Positions 18,808 to 28,118 of a stretch of 64,000 bases of DNA are shown here, piece by piece; the stretch's first letter is position 1; the number at the start of each line of letters is the position of its first letter. Where the stretch lies: positions 1 to 64,000 of the forward strand of contig NZ_AULU01000022.1 of the NCBI RefSeq assembly GCF_000422445.1. Direction: 5' to 3'. A program made the translations under genes and the position numbers. The notes under the pieces were generated by a model. That model saw nothing but the letters and a program-made list of their open reading frames with translations. It was not told the origin of the DNA and searched no databases. Origin of the DNA: Paenibacillus assamensis DSM 18201. GTDB lineage: Bacteria > Bacillota > Bacilli > Paenibacillales > Paenibacillaceae.

Positions 18808-19464
18808 GTGAGTGTAGACCTCAAAGAATTAAGCACGTTCCCATACGATAAATGGACGGATGAACAACTCGTGGACGCTGTCCGTGAAGGTGATTGCGAT
18901 GCTTTGGAGTATTTGATTAACAAGTACCGCAATTTTGTTCGTGCTAAGGCCCGTTCTTACTTTCTCATTGGAGCTGATCGTGAAGATATTGTACAGGAAG
19001 GTATGATCGGACTATACAAGTCGATACGTGATTTCAAAGGAGACAAGTTAGCTTCATTCAAGGCATTTGCGGAACTCTGCATTACCCGGCAGATTATCAC
19101 TGCCATTAAGACTGCCACGCGTCAGAAGCACATTCCTCTTAATTCTTATGTTTCGCTGGACAAGCCGATTTATGATGAAGATTCAGATCGTACATTATTA
19201 GACATAATCGGGGGTTCAAGGGTTTCTGATCCTGAAGAACTTATTATCAATCAAGAAGAATTTGTTGGTCTTGAAGATAAGATGTCAGAAATACTAAGCG
19301 ATCTAGAACGGAAAGTGTTGATGCTGTATTTAGATGGTCGGTCATATCAGGAGATTGCAGTTGATTTGGATAGACATGTGAAGTCGATTGATAATGCGTT
19401 GCAACGTGTTAAACGTAAGCTAGAGCGTTATCTGGAAGTGCGCGACGGTGTTGAACTGGCATAG
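18808..19464 (+). CDS. sigH: RNA polymerase sigma-H factor (stationary phase, sporulation entry)
   Basis: Directs early sporulation and post-exponential genes (spo0A, kinA, ftsAZ in B. subtilis). Region 2 is nearly identical to known SigH (KYRNFVRAKARSYFLIGADR and EDIVQEGMIGLYKSIRDFKG), and region 4 has LSDLERKVLMLYLDGRSYQE then HVKSIDNALQRVKRKLERYL. GTG start at 18808, 7 nt after GGAGGG, gives 218 aa, exactly the B. subtilis length. The frame runs back to 18700 but crosses the promoter. A terminator follows, so sigH is monocistronic here. Confidence 0.97.
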   Translation: MSVDLKELSTFPYDKWTDEQLVDAVREGDCDALEYLINKYRNFVRAKARSYFLIGADREDIVQEGMIGLYKSIRDFKGDKLASFKAFAELCITRQIITAIKTATRQKHIPLNSYVSLDKPIYDEDSDRTLLDIIGGSRVSDPEELIINQEEFVGLEDKMSEILSDLERKVLMLYLDGRSYQEIAVDLDRHVKSIDNALQRVKRKLERYLEVRDGVELA

Positions 19465-19497
19465 TTAGTTATGAATTCGCTATTATTTACAGATTTG

Positions 19498-19533
19498 AGT
19501 CTACTTCTTACTTAAAAGAAGTTGACTTTTTTT
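19498..19533 (+). terminator. terminator after sigH
   Basis: Hairpin AGTCTACTTCTT / AAGAAGTTGACT with one mismatch, followed by T-rich sequence at 19525-19533. Separates sigH from rpmG-secE-nusG. Confidence 0.8.
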
Positions 19534-19688
19534 GATTTATTATCGTAAATGGTCTGTACAGGTTTAGTTTGAAAAGAAAACTACCATACTGATAGCAATA
19601 AAAGTTTGACGATCTTTACCTTTGTATTCAGCTGTCGGATATGATAGAGTAAAGGGCATAAACCCCCATGGCGTCAACATAAATTTCA

Positions 19689-19717
19689 TTGACATGAAAT
19701 TACCCGTATGATAAAGT
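19689..19717 (+). promoter_or_regulatory. sigma-A promoter of rpmG-secE-nusG
   Basis: TTGACA (19689-19694), 17-bp spacer, TAAAGT (19712-19717) preceded by TGA, an extended -10. It lies about 90 nt before rpmG, within the otherwise gene-free 19534-19806 stretch. Confidence 0.65.
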
Positions 19718-19806
19718 GTTTTAGGTAGCCCTAAATATGCGTACGTTTTTAGGATAAAATTCCGACGCTTCTTATCATTAAAAGGTGTCTTCAGGAGGTG
19801 TACAAC

Positions 19807-19956
19807 ATGCGCGTAATCGTTACGATGGCTTGCACAAGCTGCAAACAACGCAACTATACGACAACAAAGAACAAGCGCAATCATCCAGACCGCATCGAGT
19901 TCAAGAAATTCTGCAAGTACTGCAACGAGCATACTTCTCATCGTGAAACAAGATAA
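19807..19956 (+). CDS. rpmG: 50S ribosomal protein L33
   Basis: 49-aa small ribosomal protein, too short for usual ORF lists, beginning [17 protein letters not shown] and ending SHRETR. It has two cysteine pairs (C9/C12, C36/C39), so it is the zinc-binding C+ form of L33. AGGAGGTG lies at 19793-19800. The position directly before secE-nusG is the classical rpmGB locus of Firmicutes. C+ forms are often paired elsewhere in the genome with a zinc-free paralogue used under zinc starvation; none is in this window. Confidence 0.96.
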   Translation: MRVIVTMACTSCKQRNYTTTKNKRNHPDRIEFKKFCKYCNEHTSHRETR

Positions 19957-19976
19957 GCTAGGTGGAGGTGCAGTCC

Positions 19977-20186
19977 GTGGCTTTCTTAGGGAATGTGAAG
20001 CGTAGTTTTGGTTCGATGTTTTCCTTCTTCTCCGACAGCTGGGGCGAATTGAAGAAAGTTCGCTGGCCTAACCGTAAAGAGTTGACAAGCTATACGATCG
20101 TTGTATTATCTACGGTCATCTTTGTTACGCTTTATTTTTGGGTGTTGGACATCGGCATTTCGGCGATTGTCGAAGCGATTATTTAA
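19977..20186 (+). CDS. secE: SecE, preprotein translocase subunit
   Basis: Essential small subunit of the SecYEG channel. About 69 aa with the conserved amphipathic helix WGELKKVRWPNRKELTSYT (about residues 23-41) and one C-terminal transmembrane segment (about 42-65), the single-span Gram-positive form. The start is taken as GTG 19977, 8 nt after GGAGG; a GTG at 19962 lies within that ribosome binding site. It is followed after 24 nt by nusG in the standard secE-nusG-rplK order. Confidence 0.94.
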   Translation: MAFLGNVKRSFGSMFSFFSDSWGELKKVRWPNRKELTSYTIVVLSTVIFVTLYFWVLDIGISAIVEAII

Positions 20187-20210
20187 TAAAAGTCCCAAGG
20201 TGGAACAAGT

Positions 20211-20744
20211 ATGGAAAAAAGATGGTATGTCGTTCATACCTATTCAGGGTATGAAAACAAGGTGAAAGCCAATCTCGAAAAGCGCGTCGAATCGATGGGC
20301 ATGGAAGATAAGATATTCCGTGTTCTTGTTCCTATGGAAGAAGAACTGGTAAACAAAGACGGTAAGAAAAAGACTGTCATGCGTAAAGTTTACCCAGGTT
20401 ATGTTCTTGTCGAGATGATCCAAACTGATGAATCGTGGTACGTTGTGCGTAATACGCCAGGTGTTACTGGATTCGTTGGTTCAACAGGCTCAGGTTCCAA
20501 ACCAACAGCGTTGTTGCCAGAAGAAGTTGATCAGATTCTGAAAACAATGGGTATGGAAGCGCCGAAGCCGACAGTCGACTTCGAACTGAAAGAATCAGTG
20601 CGCATTAAGGTAGGGCCTTTTGCAAACTTTGTTGGTTCAATCGAAGAGATTGTAACAGACAAAGAAAAGCTTAAGGTTCATGTAAACATGTTTGGTCGAG
20701 AAACCCCGCTTGAGTTGGATTACCACCAAGTGGAGAAGATTTAA
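20211..20744 (+). CDS. nusG: NusG, transcription elongation/termination factor
   Basis: Binds RNA polymerase through its NGN domain and affects pausing and termination. The N-terminal NGN domain includes RWYVVHTYSGYENKVKANLE and YPGYVLVEM. The C-terminal KOW domain (about 125-177) contains VRIKVGPFANFVGSIEEI, which links to ribosomal S10. 177 aa, matching B. subtilis NusG. AAGGTGG precedes the ATG. Upstream of rplK-rplA. Confidence 0.97.
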   Translation: MEKRWYVVHTYSGYENKVKANLEKRVESMGMEDKIFRVLVPMEEELVNKDGKKKTVMRKVYPGYVLVEMIQTDESWYVVRNTPGVTGFVGSTGSGSKPTALLPEEVDQILKTMGMEAPKPTVDFELKESVRIKVGPFANFVGSIEEIVTDKEKLKVHVNMFGRETPLELDYHQVEKI

Positions 20745-20817
20745 TAAATCTTTTCAGAAGGTTTCTTTTGTGGGAGAGCTAACTCTGCCCACATATTAGC
20801 GCAAGGAGGTGTACAAC

Positions 20818-21243
20818 ATGGCGAAGAAAGTCATTAAAGTTGTCAAATTGCAAATTCCAGCAGGTAAAGCGAATCCTGCACCACCAGTAGGTCCAGCATT
20901 GGGTCAAGCAGGTGTTAACATCATGGCGTTCTGTAAAGAGTTCAACGCGAAAACAGCTGATCAAGCAGGTCTTATCATTCCTGTTGAGATTTCTGTATTC
21001 GAAGATCGTTCCTTTACGTTCATCACGAAAACTCCACCAGCTGCAGTATTGTTGAAAGTAGCTACTAAAGTGGAAAAAGGTTCTGGCGAGCCTAACAAGA
21101 AGAAAGTTGCGACTGTAAAGCGTAGCGTTGTTCGTGAGATCGCAGAACAAAAAATGGCTGACCTTAACGCAGCGTCCGTAGAAGCGGCTATGCGCATGGT
21201 TGAAGGTACAGCACGCAGCATGGGTATTGTTGTAGAAGACTAA
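20818..21243 (+). CDS. rplK: 50S ribosomal protein L11
   Basis: Binds the GTPase-associated centre of 23S rRNA and is needed for stringent activation of Rel. 141 aa with the L11 signature [20 protein letters not shown] near the N-terminus and the C-terminal rRNA-binding domain around [12 protein letters not shown]. The ATG at 20818 is 8 nt after AAGGAGGTG; three extra codons upstream overlap that site. Pairs with rplA, whose product L1 usually autoregulates the unit by binding its mRNA; no L1 site was assigned. Confidence 0.97.
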   Translation: MAKKVIKVVKLQIPAGKANPAPPVGPALGQAGVNIMAFCKEFNAKTADQAGLIIPVEISVFEDRSFTFITKTPPAAVLLKVATKVEKGSGEPNKKKVATVKRSVVREIAEQKMADLNAASVEAAMRMVEGTARSMGIVVED

Positions 21244-21303
21244 TCCGTCTTCGTACGCACATGTGGGAGGTTTATCCGTTATTACCACAAAGGAGGAAAT
21301 ATC

Positions 21304-21996
21304 ATGGCAAAGCACGGTAAGAAATACCTTGAAGCTGCTAAGTTGATTGATAAAGATGCAATCTACGAGCCAGCTGAAGCCATTGAATTGGTGAAAAAAG
21401 CAGCGACTGCTAAATTCGACGAGACTGTTGAAGCTGCAGTTCGTTTGGGTGTAGACCCTCGTAAACAAGACCAAGCTGTTCGTGGTGTAGTTGTATTGCC
21501 ACACGGTACTGGTAAAACTAAACGCGTTCTCGTATTTGCAAAAGGCGAGAAAGCTAAAGAAGCAGAAGCAGCTGGTGCTGATTTTGTTGGAGATCAAGAT
21601 CTAATCAACAAAATTCAACAAGGCTGGTTCGAATTCGATGTCTGCGTAGCAACACCAGACATGATGAGTGAAGTTGGTAAATTGGGTCGTATCCTTGGTG
21701 GTAAAGGCCTAATGCCAAACCCTAAAGCTGGTACGGTTACTTTCGATGTTACTAAAGCTGTTCAAGAAATCAAAGCTGGTAAAATCGAATACCGTCTAGA
21801 CAAAGCAGGTCAAATTCACGCACCTATCGGTAAAGTATCTTTCAGCGCTGAACAGTTGAACGAAAACTTGAAAGCTCTAATCGATGCTCTTAACCGTGCT
21901 AAGCCAGCAGCGGCTAAAGGTGTTTACATGAAGAACATCGCGGTTTCTTCCACGATGGGTCCTGCAGCACGCGTAAACACAGCTTCTTATCGCTAA
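21304..21996 (+). CDS. rplA: 50S ribosomal protein L1
   Basis: L1 stalk protein that helps release deacylated tRNA from the E site. 230 aa; L1 family segments [19 protein letters not shown] and [18 protein letters not shown] (the rRNA-binding signature) are clear. AAAGGAGG precedes the ATG. It closes the rplK-rplA pair; the following 300 nt hold the L10 leader with its own promoter. Confidence 0.97.
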   Translation: MAKHGKKYLEAAKLIDKDAIYEPAEAIELVKKAATAKFDETVEAAVRLGVDPRKQDQAVRGVVVLPHGTGKTKRVLVFAKGEKAKEAEAAGADFVGDQDLINKIQQGWFEFDVCVATPDMMSEVGKLGRILGGKGLMPNPKAGTVTFDVTKAVQEIKAGKIEYRLDKAGQIHAPIGKVSFSAEQLNENLKALIDALNRAKPAAAKGVYMKNIAVSSTMGPAARVNTASYR

Positions 21997-22030
21997 GATA
22001 AGACAAACTATTGGTAATTAACGCTAAAGG

Positions 22031-22060
22031 TTGACATTAATCGGCTGGACGTGTTACTCT
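22031..22060 (+). promoter_or_regulatory. sigma-A promoter of rplJ-rplL
   Basis: TTGACA (22031-22036), 18-bp spacer, TACTCT (22055-22060) with TGT just upstream (extended -10). It drives the L10 leader that follows. Confidence 0.72.
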
Positions 22061-22107
22061 AATAGAGTTGTTGTTGACAACGTGTTGAATTAAATTTGAA
22101 TAAACGT

Positions 22108-22200
22108 ACCGTAGACAGTAGGTGCCGCAAGGCTTAATTTCCTACCGAGGTGTTCGAATAGAATGAGTGCGATGGTTGGGCGTAGCCCGCCCGCCATTCG
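22108..22200 (+). ncRNA. L10 ribosomal protein leader
   Basis: The segment with CCGTAGACAGTAGGTGCC, GCAAGGCTTAATT and CCTACCGAGGTG matches the recalled L10 leader (kink-turn RNA bound by L10/L12), with CAGTAGG pairing to CCTACCG. A following long hairpin (GCGATGG...CCATTCGC, about 22169-22200) may be its antiterminator partner. Binding of excess L10(L12)4 would lower rplJL expression through the downstream terminator. Boundaries are approximate. Confidence 0.8.
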
Positions 22201-22209
22201 CTTCGTGAT

Positions 22210-22240
22210 GCCTCTGTAGAACACTGCAGAGGCTTTTCTT
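22210..22240 (+). terminator. attenuator terminator in the rplJ leader
   Basis: Hairpin GCCTCTGTA / TGCAGAGGC (one G-U pair) then TTTTCTT. It lies about 60 nt before rplJ and after the L10 leader, as expected for an attenuation device. Confidence 0.82.
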
Positions 22241-22302
22241 ATGCTAAGGCGTTAAGAAACATCGAATACATGCGGTCATTAATCTTGTAGGAGGTGGATC
22301 GA

Positions 22303-22806
22303 GTGGCAAACGCAAATACTATCGCAGCGAAACAAGAATCCGTTCAAGTAATCGCTGAGAAATTGCGTGGCAGCGCAACTACGGTTGTTGCGGACTACCG
22401 CGGATTGAGCGTAGCTCAGGTAACTGAACTTCGTAAACAATTGCGTGAGGCAGGCGTTGAATTCCAAGTGTTGAAAAATACATTGGTTCGTCGTGCAACA
22501 GCAGAAGCTGAATTGTCTGAGTTGGATCAGGTTCTAACTGGACCTACAGCGATCGCGTTCAGCCGTGAAGACGCAATTGCTCCTGCGAAAATCTTGCATG
22601 ATTTCGCAAAGAAAAATGACGCTCTTGAAATTAAAGGTGGCGTCGTTGAAGGTCGCGTCGTAGACGTAGCACAAATTCAAGCATTGGCAACATTGCCATC
22701 CCGCGATGGTTTGCTGTCCATGTTGCTCAGCGTGCTTCAAGCACCTGTTCGCAACTTCGCATTGGCAGTCAAAGCAGTTGCAGAGAAGCAAGAAGCCGAA
22801 GCGTAA
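22303..22806 (+). CDS. rplJ: 50S ribosomal protein L10
   Basis: Anchors the L7/L12 stalk to the ribosome and acts as autoregulator of its own mRNA leader. 167 aa; N-terminal rRNA-binding domain contains [20 protein letters not shown] and LKNTLVRRA, and the C-terminal helix that carries L7/L12 dimers is at the end. GTG start at 22303, 8 nt after AGGAGGTGG; the GTG at 22294 lies in that site. Followed after 61 nt by rplL. Confidence 0.96.
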   Translation: MANANTIAAKQESVQVIAEKLRGSATTVVADYRGLSVAQVTELRKQLREAGVEFQVLKNTLVRRATAEAELSELDQVLTGPTAIAFSREDAIAPAKILHDFAKKNDALEIKGGVVEGRVVDVAQIQALATLPSRDGLLSMLLSVLQAPVRNFALAVKAVAEKQEAEA

Positions 22807-22867
22807 GAGACTTATTCGTCAAGAATGTGTCCTAAACTTATAAAAGAACTAAATGGAGGTTATCCTA

Positions 22868-23230
22868 ATGAGCAAAGAGCAAATCTTGGAAGCCATTAAA
22901 GGCATGTCCGTATTGGAATTGAACGATCTTGTTAAAGCAATCGAAGAAGAATTCGGCGTAACAGCTGCTGCTCCAGTAGCAGTTATGGCTGGTGGCGCTG
23001 GTGAAGCTGCTGCAGAGCAAACTGAATTCGACGTTATTTTGACTAACGCAGGCGCTGGCAAAATCAACGTAATCAAAGTAGTTCGCGAAATCACTGGTCT
23101 TGGCTTGAAAGAAGCTAAAGAGCTAGTTGACAACGCTCCAAAAGCTTTGAAAGAAAAAGTAAGCAAAGAAGAAGCAGAAGCAGTTAAAGCTAAGCTTGAA
23201 GAAGCAGGCGCAACTGTAGAAGTTAAGTAA
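22868..23230 (+). CDS. rplL: 50S ribosomal protein L7/L12
   Basis: Stalk protein that recruits and stimulates translational GTPases. 120 aa: N-terminal dimerisation helices, an alanine-rich hinge (about 38-53), and the factor-binding C-terminal domain with [20 protein letters not shown] and [17 protein letters not shown] at 22868, 8 nt after GGAGG. A GC-rich hairpin lacking a T run follows, which may reduce but not stop read-through toward the methyltransferase and rpoB. Confidence 0.97.
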   Translation: MSKEQILEAIKGMSVLELNDLVKAIEEEFGVTAAAPVAVMAGGAGEAAAEQTEFDVILTNAGAGKINVIKVVREITGLGLKEAKELVDNAPKALKEKVSKEEAEAVKAKLEEAGATVEVK

Positions 23231-23248
23231 TAGCTACTTTCTTGATTC

Positions 23249-23279
23249 GAACCCCTTGAACTTGACTTCAAGGGGTTCG
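23249..23279 (+). other. strong hairpin after rplL without a T run
   Basis: GAACCCCTTGAA / TTCAAGGGGTTC, a perfect 12-bp stem with a short loop, followed by GTTGTCT rather than a uridine tract. It may be a weak terminator, an mRNA stabiliser or an RNase processing site. Similar position to the E. coli rplL-rpoB attenuator. Confidence 0.7.
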
Positions 23280-23361
23280 TTGTCTAGGATACGACGGATG
23301 ACATACTGTGTCTTTGACGCATCCTAGGCAATAGAGGAAAGAAAGATAGGGGGTGCCGCAA

Positions 23362-23964
23362 ATGGCTCACTATTACAGTAAAGAGCAACAAGTTGCACAT
23401 AACAAACGAGAGCTGACGTTTAATTTACGTGGAATATCTTTGCGGTTATGGTCAGATGCTGGCGTATTTTCAAAAGGTAGTGTCGATTATGGTAGTAGAG
23501 TGTTGATTGAGCATATGGAAATTCCGGCGAACAGTCAGGTGCTGGATGTAGGTTGTGGCTACGGGCCGATTGGCTTGATAGCGGCAAAACTAAATCCAAG
23601 TGGTCATGTGACGATGGTAGATGTAAATGATCGTGCTCTTGCTTTGGCACAAGAAAATGCCGGTTTGAATGGTGTATCAAATGTAACGATTCACGAGAGT
23701 GATGGATTGAACGCGCTAGTAGGCAAGAAATACGACGTTATATTAACGAATCCGCCAATTCGTGCGGGTAAGGAAGTAGTGCATCGTATTTTTGAGCAAT
23801 CCTATCATCAGCTTAATGGAAGTGGTAGCCTGTGGATCGTTATTCAGAAGAAGCAGGGTGCGCCATCGGCAGTTGAGAAGCTTCAAGACTTATTTGGCAA
23901 AGATAGTGTAGAGGAAGTAGCCAAAGATAAAGGGTATCGAATTTATCGTGCGCTTAAATCCTGA
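23362..23964 (+). CDS. class I SAM-dependent methyltransferase (YbxB, RsmC-like)
   Basis: 200-aa methyltransferase of the RsmC/RlmG group. SAM-binding motif I is DVGCGYGPIGL and motif IV is NPPIRAG, the N-P-P-(Y/F/I) signature of amino-methylating enzymes, so a guanine in rRNA is the likely target. The target itself cannot be read from sequence. Position between rplL and rpoB is conserved in Bacilli (ybxB). ATG at 23362 follows GGGGGTG by 6 nt. rpoB has its own promoter downstream. Confidence 0.88.
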   Translation: MAHYYSKEQQVAHNKRELTFNLRGISLRLWSDAGVFSKGSVDYGSRVLIEHMEIPANSQVLDVGCGYGPIGLIAAKLNPSGHVTMVDVNDRALALAQENAGLNGVSNVTIHESDGLNALVGKKYDVILTNPPIRAGKEVVHRIFEQSYHQLNGSGSLWIVIQKKQGAPSAVEKLQDLFGKDSVEEVAKDKGYRIYRALKS

Positions 23965-24013
23965 TTGGCAATATCTTCACTGGAGTATGGCGTATATTAA
24001 TAACCACTTTTAA

Positions 24014-24042
24014 TTGACTTGATATTTGTGGTGTGTTATTAT
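24014..24042 (+). promoter_or_regulatory. sigma-A promoter of rpoB-rpoC
   Basis: TTGACT (24014-24019), 17-bp spacer, TATTAT (24037-24042) preceded by TGT (extended -10). The expected start near 24049 gives a long leader of about 340 nt. The leader is AT-rich and contains a small GCTTTT/AAAAGC hairpin near 24098-24114 and a CTTTAT-T-ATAAAG palindrome (24319-24331). No known riboswitch was recognised in it. Confidence 0.75.
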
Positions 24043-24390
24043 TATAGAATGTCAGTATTAGAATGGTCTTCATGTCTTTAAATCACTGAAATGTCAAGCT
24101 TTTTTATGAAAAGCATGCATACATTTTCGTTAAGTGACGTATAATGTTTACATTTTGGGCAAATCTATCGAATATGAAGAACTATGGCAACACCGAAATG
24201 ACGGAATGGGGAAACGGCGTCCATTGCAAATATGCGTTATCAGCGTTTTTGTTATGAGCGTATGTTTTCTTTTTGTGTTTGTTTCTTAACTTTAGTGTTT
24301 TAGAGTCACTTTCGTGGACTTTATTATAAAGGATATCGAAAAGGATTCGCAATCCAATTTTTTTGAGTAGACATGAGGGGTGAGTATAAG

Positions 24391-27300
24391 TTGGCAGGAC
24401 ATCTTGTTCAATATGGACGACGCACTCGACGTAGTTATGCGCGCATCGAAGAAGTTCTCGAAGTTCCGAACTTGATAGAAATCCAACAGAAATCGTACCA
24501 ATGGTTTTTGGATGAAGGATTGCGAGAGATGTTCCAAGACATATCTCCGATTCAGGATTTCACAGGTAATCTAGTTCTGGAATTTATCGATTACAGCTTA
24601 GGTGAGCCGAAGTACTCGGTCGATGAATCAAAAGAACGCGATGTAACATATGCGGCACCGCTTCGTGTAAAGGTGCGTCTTCTTAATAAAGAAACTGGTG
24701 AAGTAAAAGAGCAGGAAGTATTTATGGGAGATTTCCCGCTCATGACAGAAACCGGTACGTTCATCATCAACGGTGCAGAACGTGTAATTGTCAGCCAGTT
24801 AGTCCGCTCCCCAAGTGTCTATTTTAGCACAAAAATCGACAAAAACGGGAAAAAGAACTATACGGCTACAGTAATTCCGAACCGTGGTGCATGGCTTGAA
24901 TTGGAGACAGATGCGAAAGATATTATCTATGTTCGTATCGATCGCACGCGTAAAATCCCAGTAACGGTACTTCTTCGTGCATTGGGCTTCGGAACTGACG
25001 AACAAATTTTAGATTTGCTCGGTCACGATGAATATATTCGTAACACTCTTGATAAAGACAATACAGACTCTACTGAGAAAGCGCTGATTGAAATTTATGA
25101 GCGCCTTCGTCCAGGCGAGCCGCCGACATTGGATAATGCAAGAAGCTTGCTTATCGCTCGTTTCTTCGATCCGAAGCGCTATGACTTGGCCAATGTAGGT
25201 CGTTATAAAATTAATAAAAAGCTTCACATCAAGAACCGTCTCTTCAATCAACGTCTTGCTGAGACATTGGTTGATCCGGATACGGGAGAAATTGTTGCAG
25301 AAGCAGGTCAAATGATTGACCGTCGTTTGTTAGATGAAATATTGCCGCGCTTGGAAAGTAACATTGGCTTCAAGACACATCATGTAGCTGGTGGAGTACA
25401 CGAGACGGACGATATTCCATTGCAAACGATTAGCGTATATTCACCGATTGACGACAGCAAAATTGTGAAGCTGATTGCGAACGGGATTATCGATAAGTCT
25501 GTTAAGAACATCACTCAGGCAGATATCATCTCGTCTATCAACTACTTTATCAACTTGCTACACGGCATCGGAAGCACGGACGATATTGACCACTTAGGTA
25601 ACCGTCGTTTGCGCTCTGTTGGTGAATTGCTTCAGAACCAATTCCGTATCGGTCTTAGCCGTATGGAACGTGTTGTTCGTGAGCGTATGTCCATTCAAGA
25701 TGCGAATGTTATTACGCCGCAGGCTCTAATCAACATTCGTCCAGTTATTGCTTCAATTAAGGAGTTCTTCGGTAGCTCTCAGTTGTCGCAATTTATGGAT
25801 CAAACGAATCCGTTGGCTGAGCTGACGCATAAGCGTCGTCTCTCTGCGTTAGGACCAGGCGGTTTGACGCGTGAGCGCGCGGGCTTTGAAGTCCGAGACG
25901 TTCACCCATCCCACTATGGTCGTATGTGTCCGATCGAGACACCAGAGGGTCCGAACATCGGTTTGATCAACTCCTTGTCCACGTTTGCTCGTGTGAACGA
26001 ATATGGCTTCATCGAAGCACCATATCGTTGGGTTGATCCTAAGACAGGTCAAGTAACCGATCATATCGATTACATGACAGCGGATGAAGAAGACAATTAT
26101 GTTGTCGCACAGGCGAATGCCCCTCTTAATGAAGATGGAACATTCCGTGATGAGGCAACAATCGTTCGTTACAACAAGCAATCGGATAACATCCTTACAA
26201 TGCCGACGGAACGCGTCGACTATATGGATGTATCACCTAAACAGGTAGTATCCGTTGCAACAGCGCTTATTCCGTTCTTGGAGAACGATGACTCTAACCG
26301 TGCGCTCATGGGATCAAACATGCAGCGGCAAGCGGTGCCATTGCTAATTCCGCAGGCTCCGTTTGTTGGTACGGGAATGGAACATAAGTCGGCTAAAGAT
26401 TCCGGCGTATGTATCGTGTCTAAGATTAATGGTGTTGTTGAGCGTGTAAGTGCGAACGAAATTCAAGTTCGTGAGATTCAAATAGTAGATGGCCGCGAGG
26501 TACGTGGTGATCTCGTTAAGCATAAATTGCAGAAGTTCATGCGTTCTAACCAAGGAACTTGTATCAACCAGCGTCCGCTTGCTAAACGCGGCGAAATCGT
26601 CAAAGTTGGCGATATTCTGGCTGACGGTCCTTCCACGGAGATGGGTGAACTGGCACTCGGTCGCAACGTTGTCGTTGCGTTCATGACGTGGGAAGGTTAT
26701 AACTATGAGGATGCGATTCTTCTCTCTGAGAAACTCGTGAAAGAAGACGTGTATACGTCTATTCACATCGAAGAGTACGAGTCTGAAGCTCGTGATACGA
26801 AGCTTGGACCAGAAGAAATTACTCGTGACATCCCGAACGTCGGTGAAGAGGCATTGAAGAATCTCGACGAACGCGGTATTATCCGTGTTGGTGCTGAGAT
26901 TAAAGCAGGTGACATTCTCGTTGGTAAAGTTACACCTAAAGGTGTTACTGAGTTGACGGCTGAAGAGCGTTTGCTTCATGCAATCTTCGGTGAGAAGGCA
27001 CGCGAAGTTCGTGATACTTCCTTGCGTGTACCTCACGGTACTGACGGTATCGTTGTTGATGTCAAAGTGTTCACGCGTGAGAATGGTGACGAATTGCCAC
27101 CAGGCGTGAACCAACTCGTGCGTGCATATATTGCACAGAAACGTAAAATCTCTGAAGGAGATAAGATGGCGGGACGTCACGGTAACAAGGGTGTCATCGC
27201 TCGTATCTTGCCTGAAGAAGATATGCCGTTCTTGCCAGACGGTACGCCAGTTCAAGTTGTATTGAACCCACTAGGCGTTCCATCCCGTATGAACATCGGT

Positions 27301-27933
27301 CAGGTACTTGAAGTTCACTTGGGTATGGCAGCACGTTACTTGGGTATGCATACTGCTTCACCGGTATTCGACGGTGCAACGGAGTATGACGTATTCGATA
27401 CAATGGAAGAAGCAGGTATGCAACGCAACGGTAAAACCGTATTGTACGATGGTCGTACAGGCGAGCGCTTCGAACGTGAAGTTACTGTCGGCGTTATGTA
27501 CATGATTAAGCTCGCGCACATGGTTGACGATAAAATCCATGCGCGTTCTACAGGTCCTTACTCTCTCGTTACGCAGCAGCCGTTGGGTGGTAAAGCTCAG
27601 TTCGGTGGACAGCGCTTTGGTGAGATGGAGGTTTGGGCACTTGAGGCTTACGGTGCTGCATACACGTTGCAAGAAATTCTTACTGTCAAATCCGATGACG
27701 TTGTTGGCCGCGTGAAAACGTACGAGTCGATCGTTAAAGGTGAGAACGTTCCAGAACCGGGTGTTCCAGAGTCCTTCAAGGTATTGATTAAAGAGCTTCA
27801 AAGCTTGGGTATGGACGTTAAGATTCTGACAGAGAATGAAGAAGAAATTGAAATGCGTGAACTCGATGAGGATGATGATGTTCCTCAAGACAAACTGAAT
27901 CTTGGTTTGGATGACGACTACGCAGTGGAATAA
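24391..27933 (+). CDS. rpoB: RNA polymerase beta subunit
   Basis: Catalytic core subunit of RNA polymerase. 1180 aa, the short Firmicute form. The rifampicin pocket reads [18 protein letters not shown] then [13 protein letters not shown]470, H480 and S485 (E. coli D516, H526, S531) are all the sensitive-type residues. The catalytic-region motifs GNKGV and [20 protein letters not shown] are present. TTG start at 24391, 8 nt after AGGGGTG, gives the [12 protein letters not shown]-terminus matching B. subtilis MTGQLVQYGR; an in-frame ATG at 24373 overlaps the ribosome binding site. The acidic C-terminus is typical of the group. Confidence 0.98.
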   Translation: MAGHLVQYGRRTRRSYARIEEVLEVPNLIEIQQKSYQWFLDEGLREMFQDISPIQDFTGNLVLEFIDYSLGEPKYSVDESKERDVTYAAPLRVKVRLLNKETGEVKEQEVFMGDFPLMTETGTFIINGAERVIVSQLVRSPSVYFSTKIDKNGKKNYTATVIPNRGAWLELETDAKDIIYVRIDRTRKIPVTVLLRALGFGTDEQILDLLGHDEYIRNTLDKDNTDSTEKALIEIYERLRPGEPPTLDNARSLLIARFFDPKRYDLANVGRYKINKKLHIKNRLFNQRLAETLVDPDTGEIVAEAGQMIDRRLLDEILPRLESNIGFKTHHVAGGVHETDDIPLQTISVYSPIDDSKIVKLIANGIIDKSVKNITQADIISSINYFINLLHGIGSTDDIDHLGNRRLRSVGELLQNQFRIGLSRMERVVRERMSIQDANVITPQALINIRPVIASIKEFFGSSQLSQFMDQTNPLAELTHKRRLSALGPGGLTRERAGFEVRDVHPSHYGRMCPIETPEGPNIGLINSLSTFARVNEYGFIEAPYRWVDPKTGQVTDHIDYMTADEEDNYVVAQANAPLNEDGTFRDEATIVRYNKQSDNILTMPTERVDYMDVSPKQVVSVATALIPFLENDDSNRALMGSNMQRQAVPLLIPQAPFVGTGMEHKSAKDSGVCIVSKINGVVERVSANEIQVREIQIVDGREVRGDLVKHKLQKFMRSNQGTCINQRPLAKRGEIVKVGDILADGPSTEMGELALGRNVVVAFMTWEGYNYEDAILLSEKLVKEDVYTSIHIEEYESEARDTKLGPEEITRDIPNVGEEALKNLDERGIIRVGAEIKAGDILVGKVTPKGVTELTAEERLLHAIFGEKAREVRDTSLRVPHGTDGIVVDVKVFTRENGDELPPGVNQLVRAYIAQKRKISEGDKMAGRHGNKGVIARILPEEDMPFLPDGTPVQVVLNPLGVPSRMNIGQVLEVHLGMAARYLGMHTASPVFDGATEYDVFDTMEEAGMQRNGKTVLYDGRTGERFEREVTVGVMYMIKLAHMVDDKIHARSTGPYSLVTQQPLGGKAQFGGQRFGEMEVWALEAYGAAYTLQEILTVKSDDVVGRVKTYESIVKGENVPEPGVPESFKVLIKELQSLGMDVKILTENEEEIEMRELDEDDDVPQDKLNLGLDDDYAVE

Positions 27934-27947
27934 ATAGAACTAGCAGG

Positions 27948-27981
27948 ATGATAGCAGGCAGCATTAGCTGCCTACTATCAT
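27948..27981 (+). other. strong hairpin in the rpoB-rpoC gap
   Basis: Fifteen-base-pair stem ATGATAGCAGGCAGC / GCTGCCTACTATCAT (one mismatch) with an ATTA loop, 15 nt after the rpoB stop, no T run. A second hairpin CCGTCTA / TAGACGG lies at 28065-28082, closer to rpoC. The rpoB-rpoC gap (185 nt) is long for this pair; mRNA processing or attenuation is possible. Confidence 0.7.
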
Positions 27982-28118
27982 TACATGGTGTATAACCGTC
28001 TGTTCTAGGGAATTTGTTGTTCTTAGGGAGACATTTGCTCGAAGATAGAACGAAGTTCACTAGGCCGTCTAACAATAGACGGTGATCTCAAGTACAGATT
28101 AAGGAGGGTCGCTCCTAG

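Noticed and set aside
24140-24145. Second TATAAT in the rpoB leader
   Set aside because: No matching -35 element; the promoter at 24014-24042 is clearly better.
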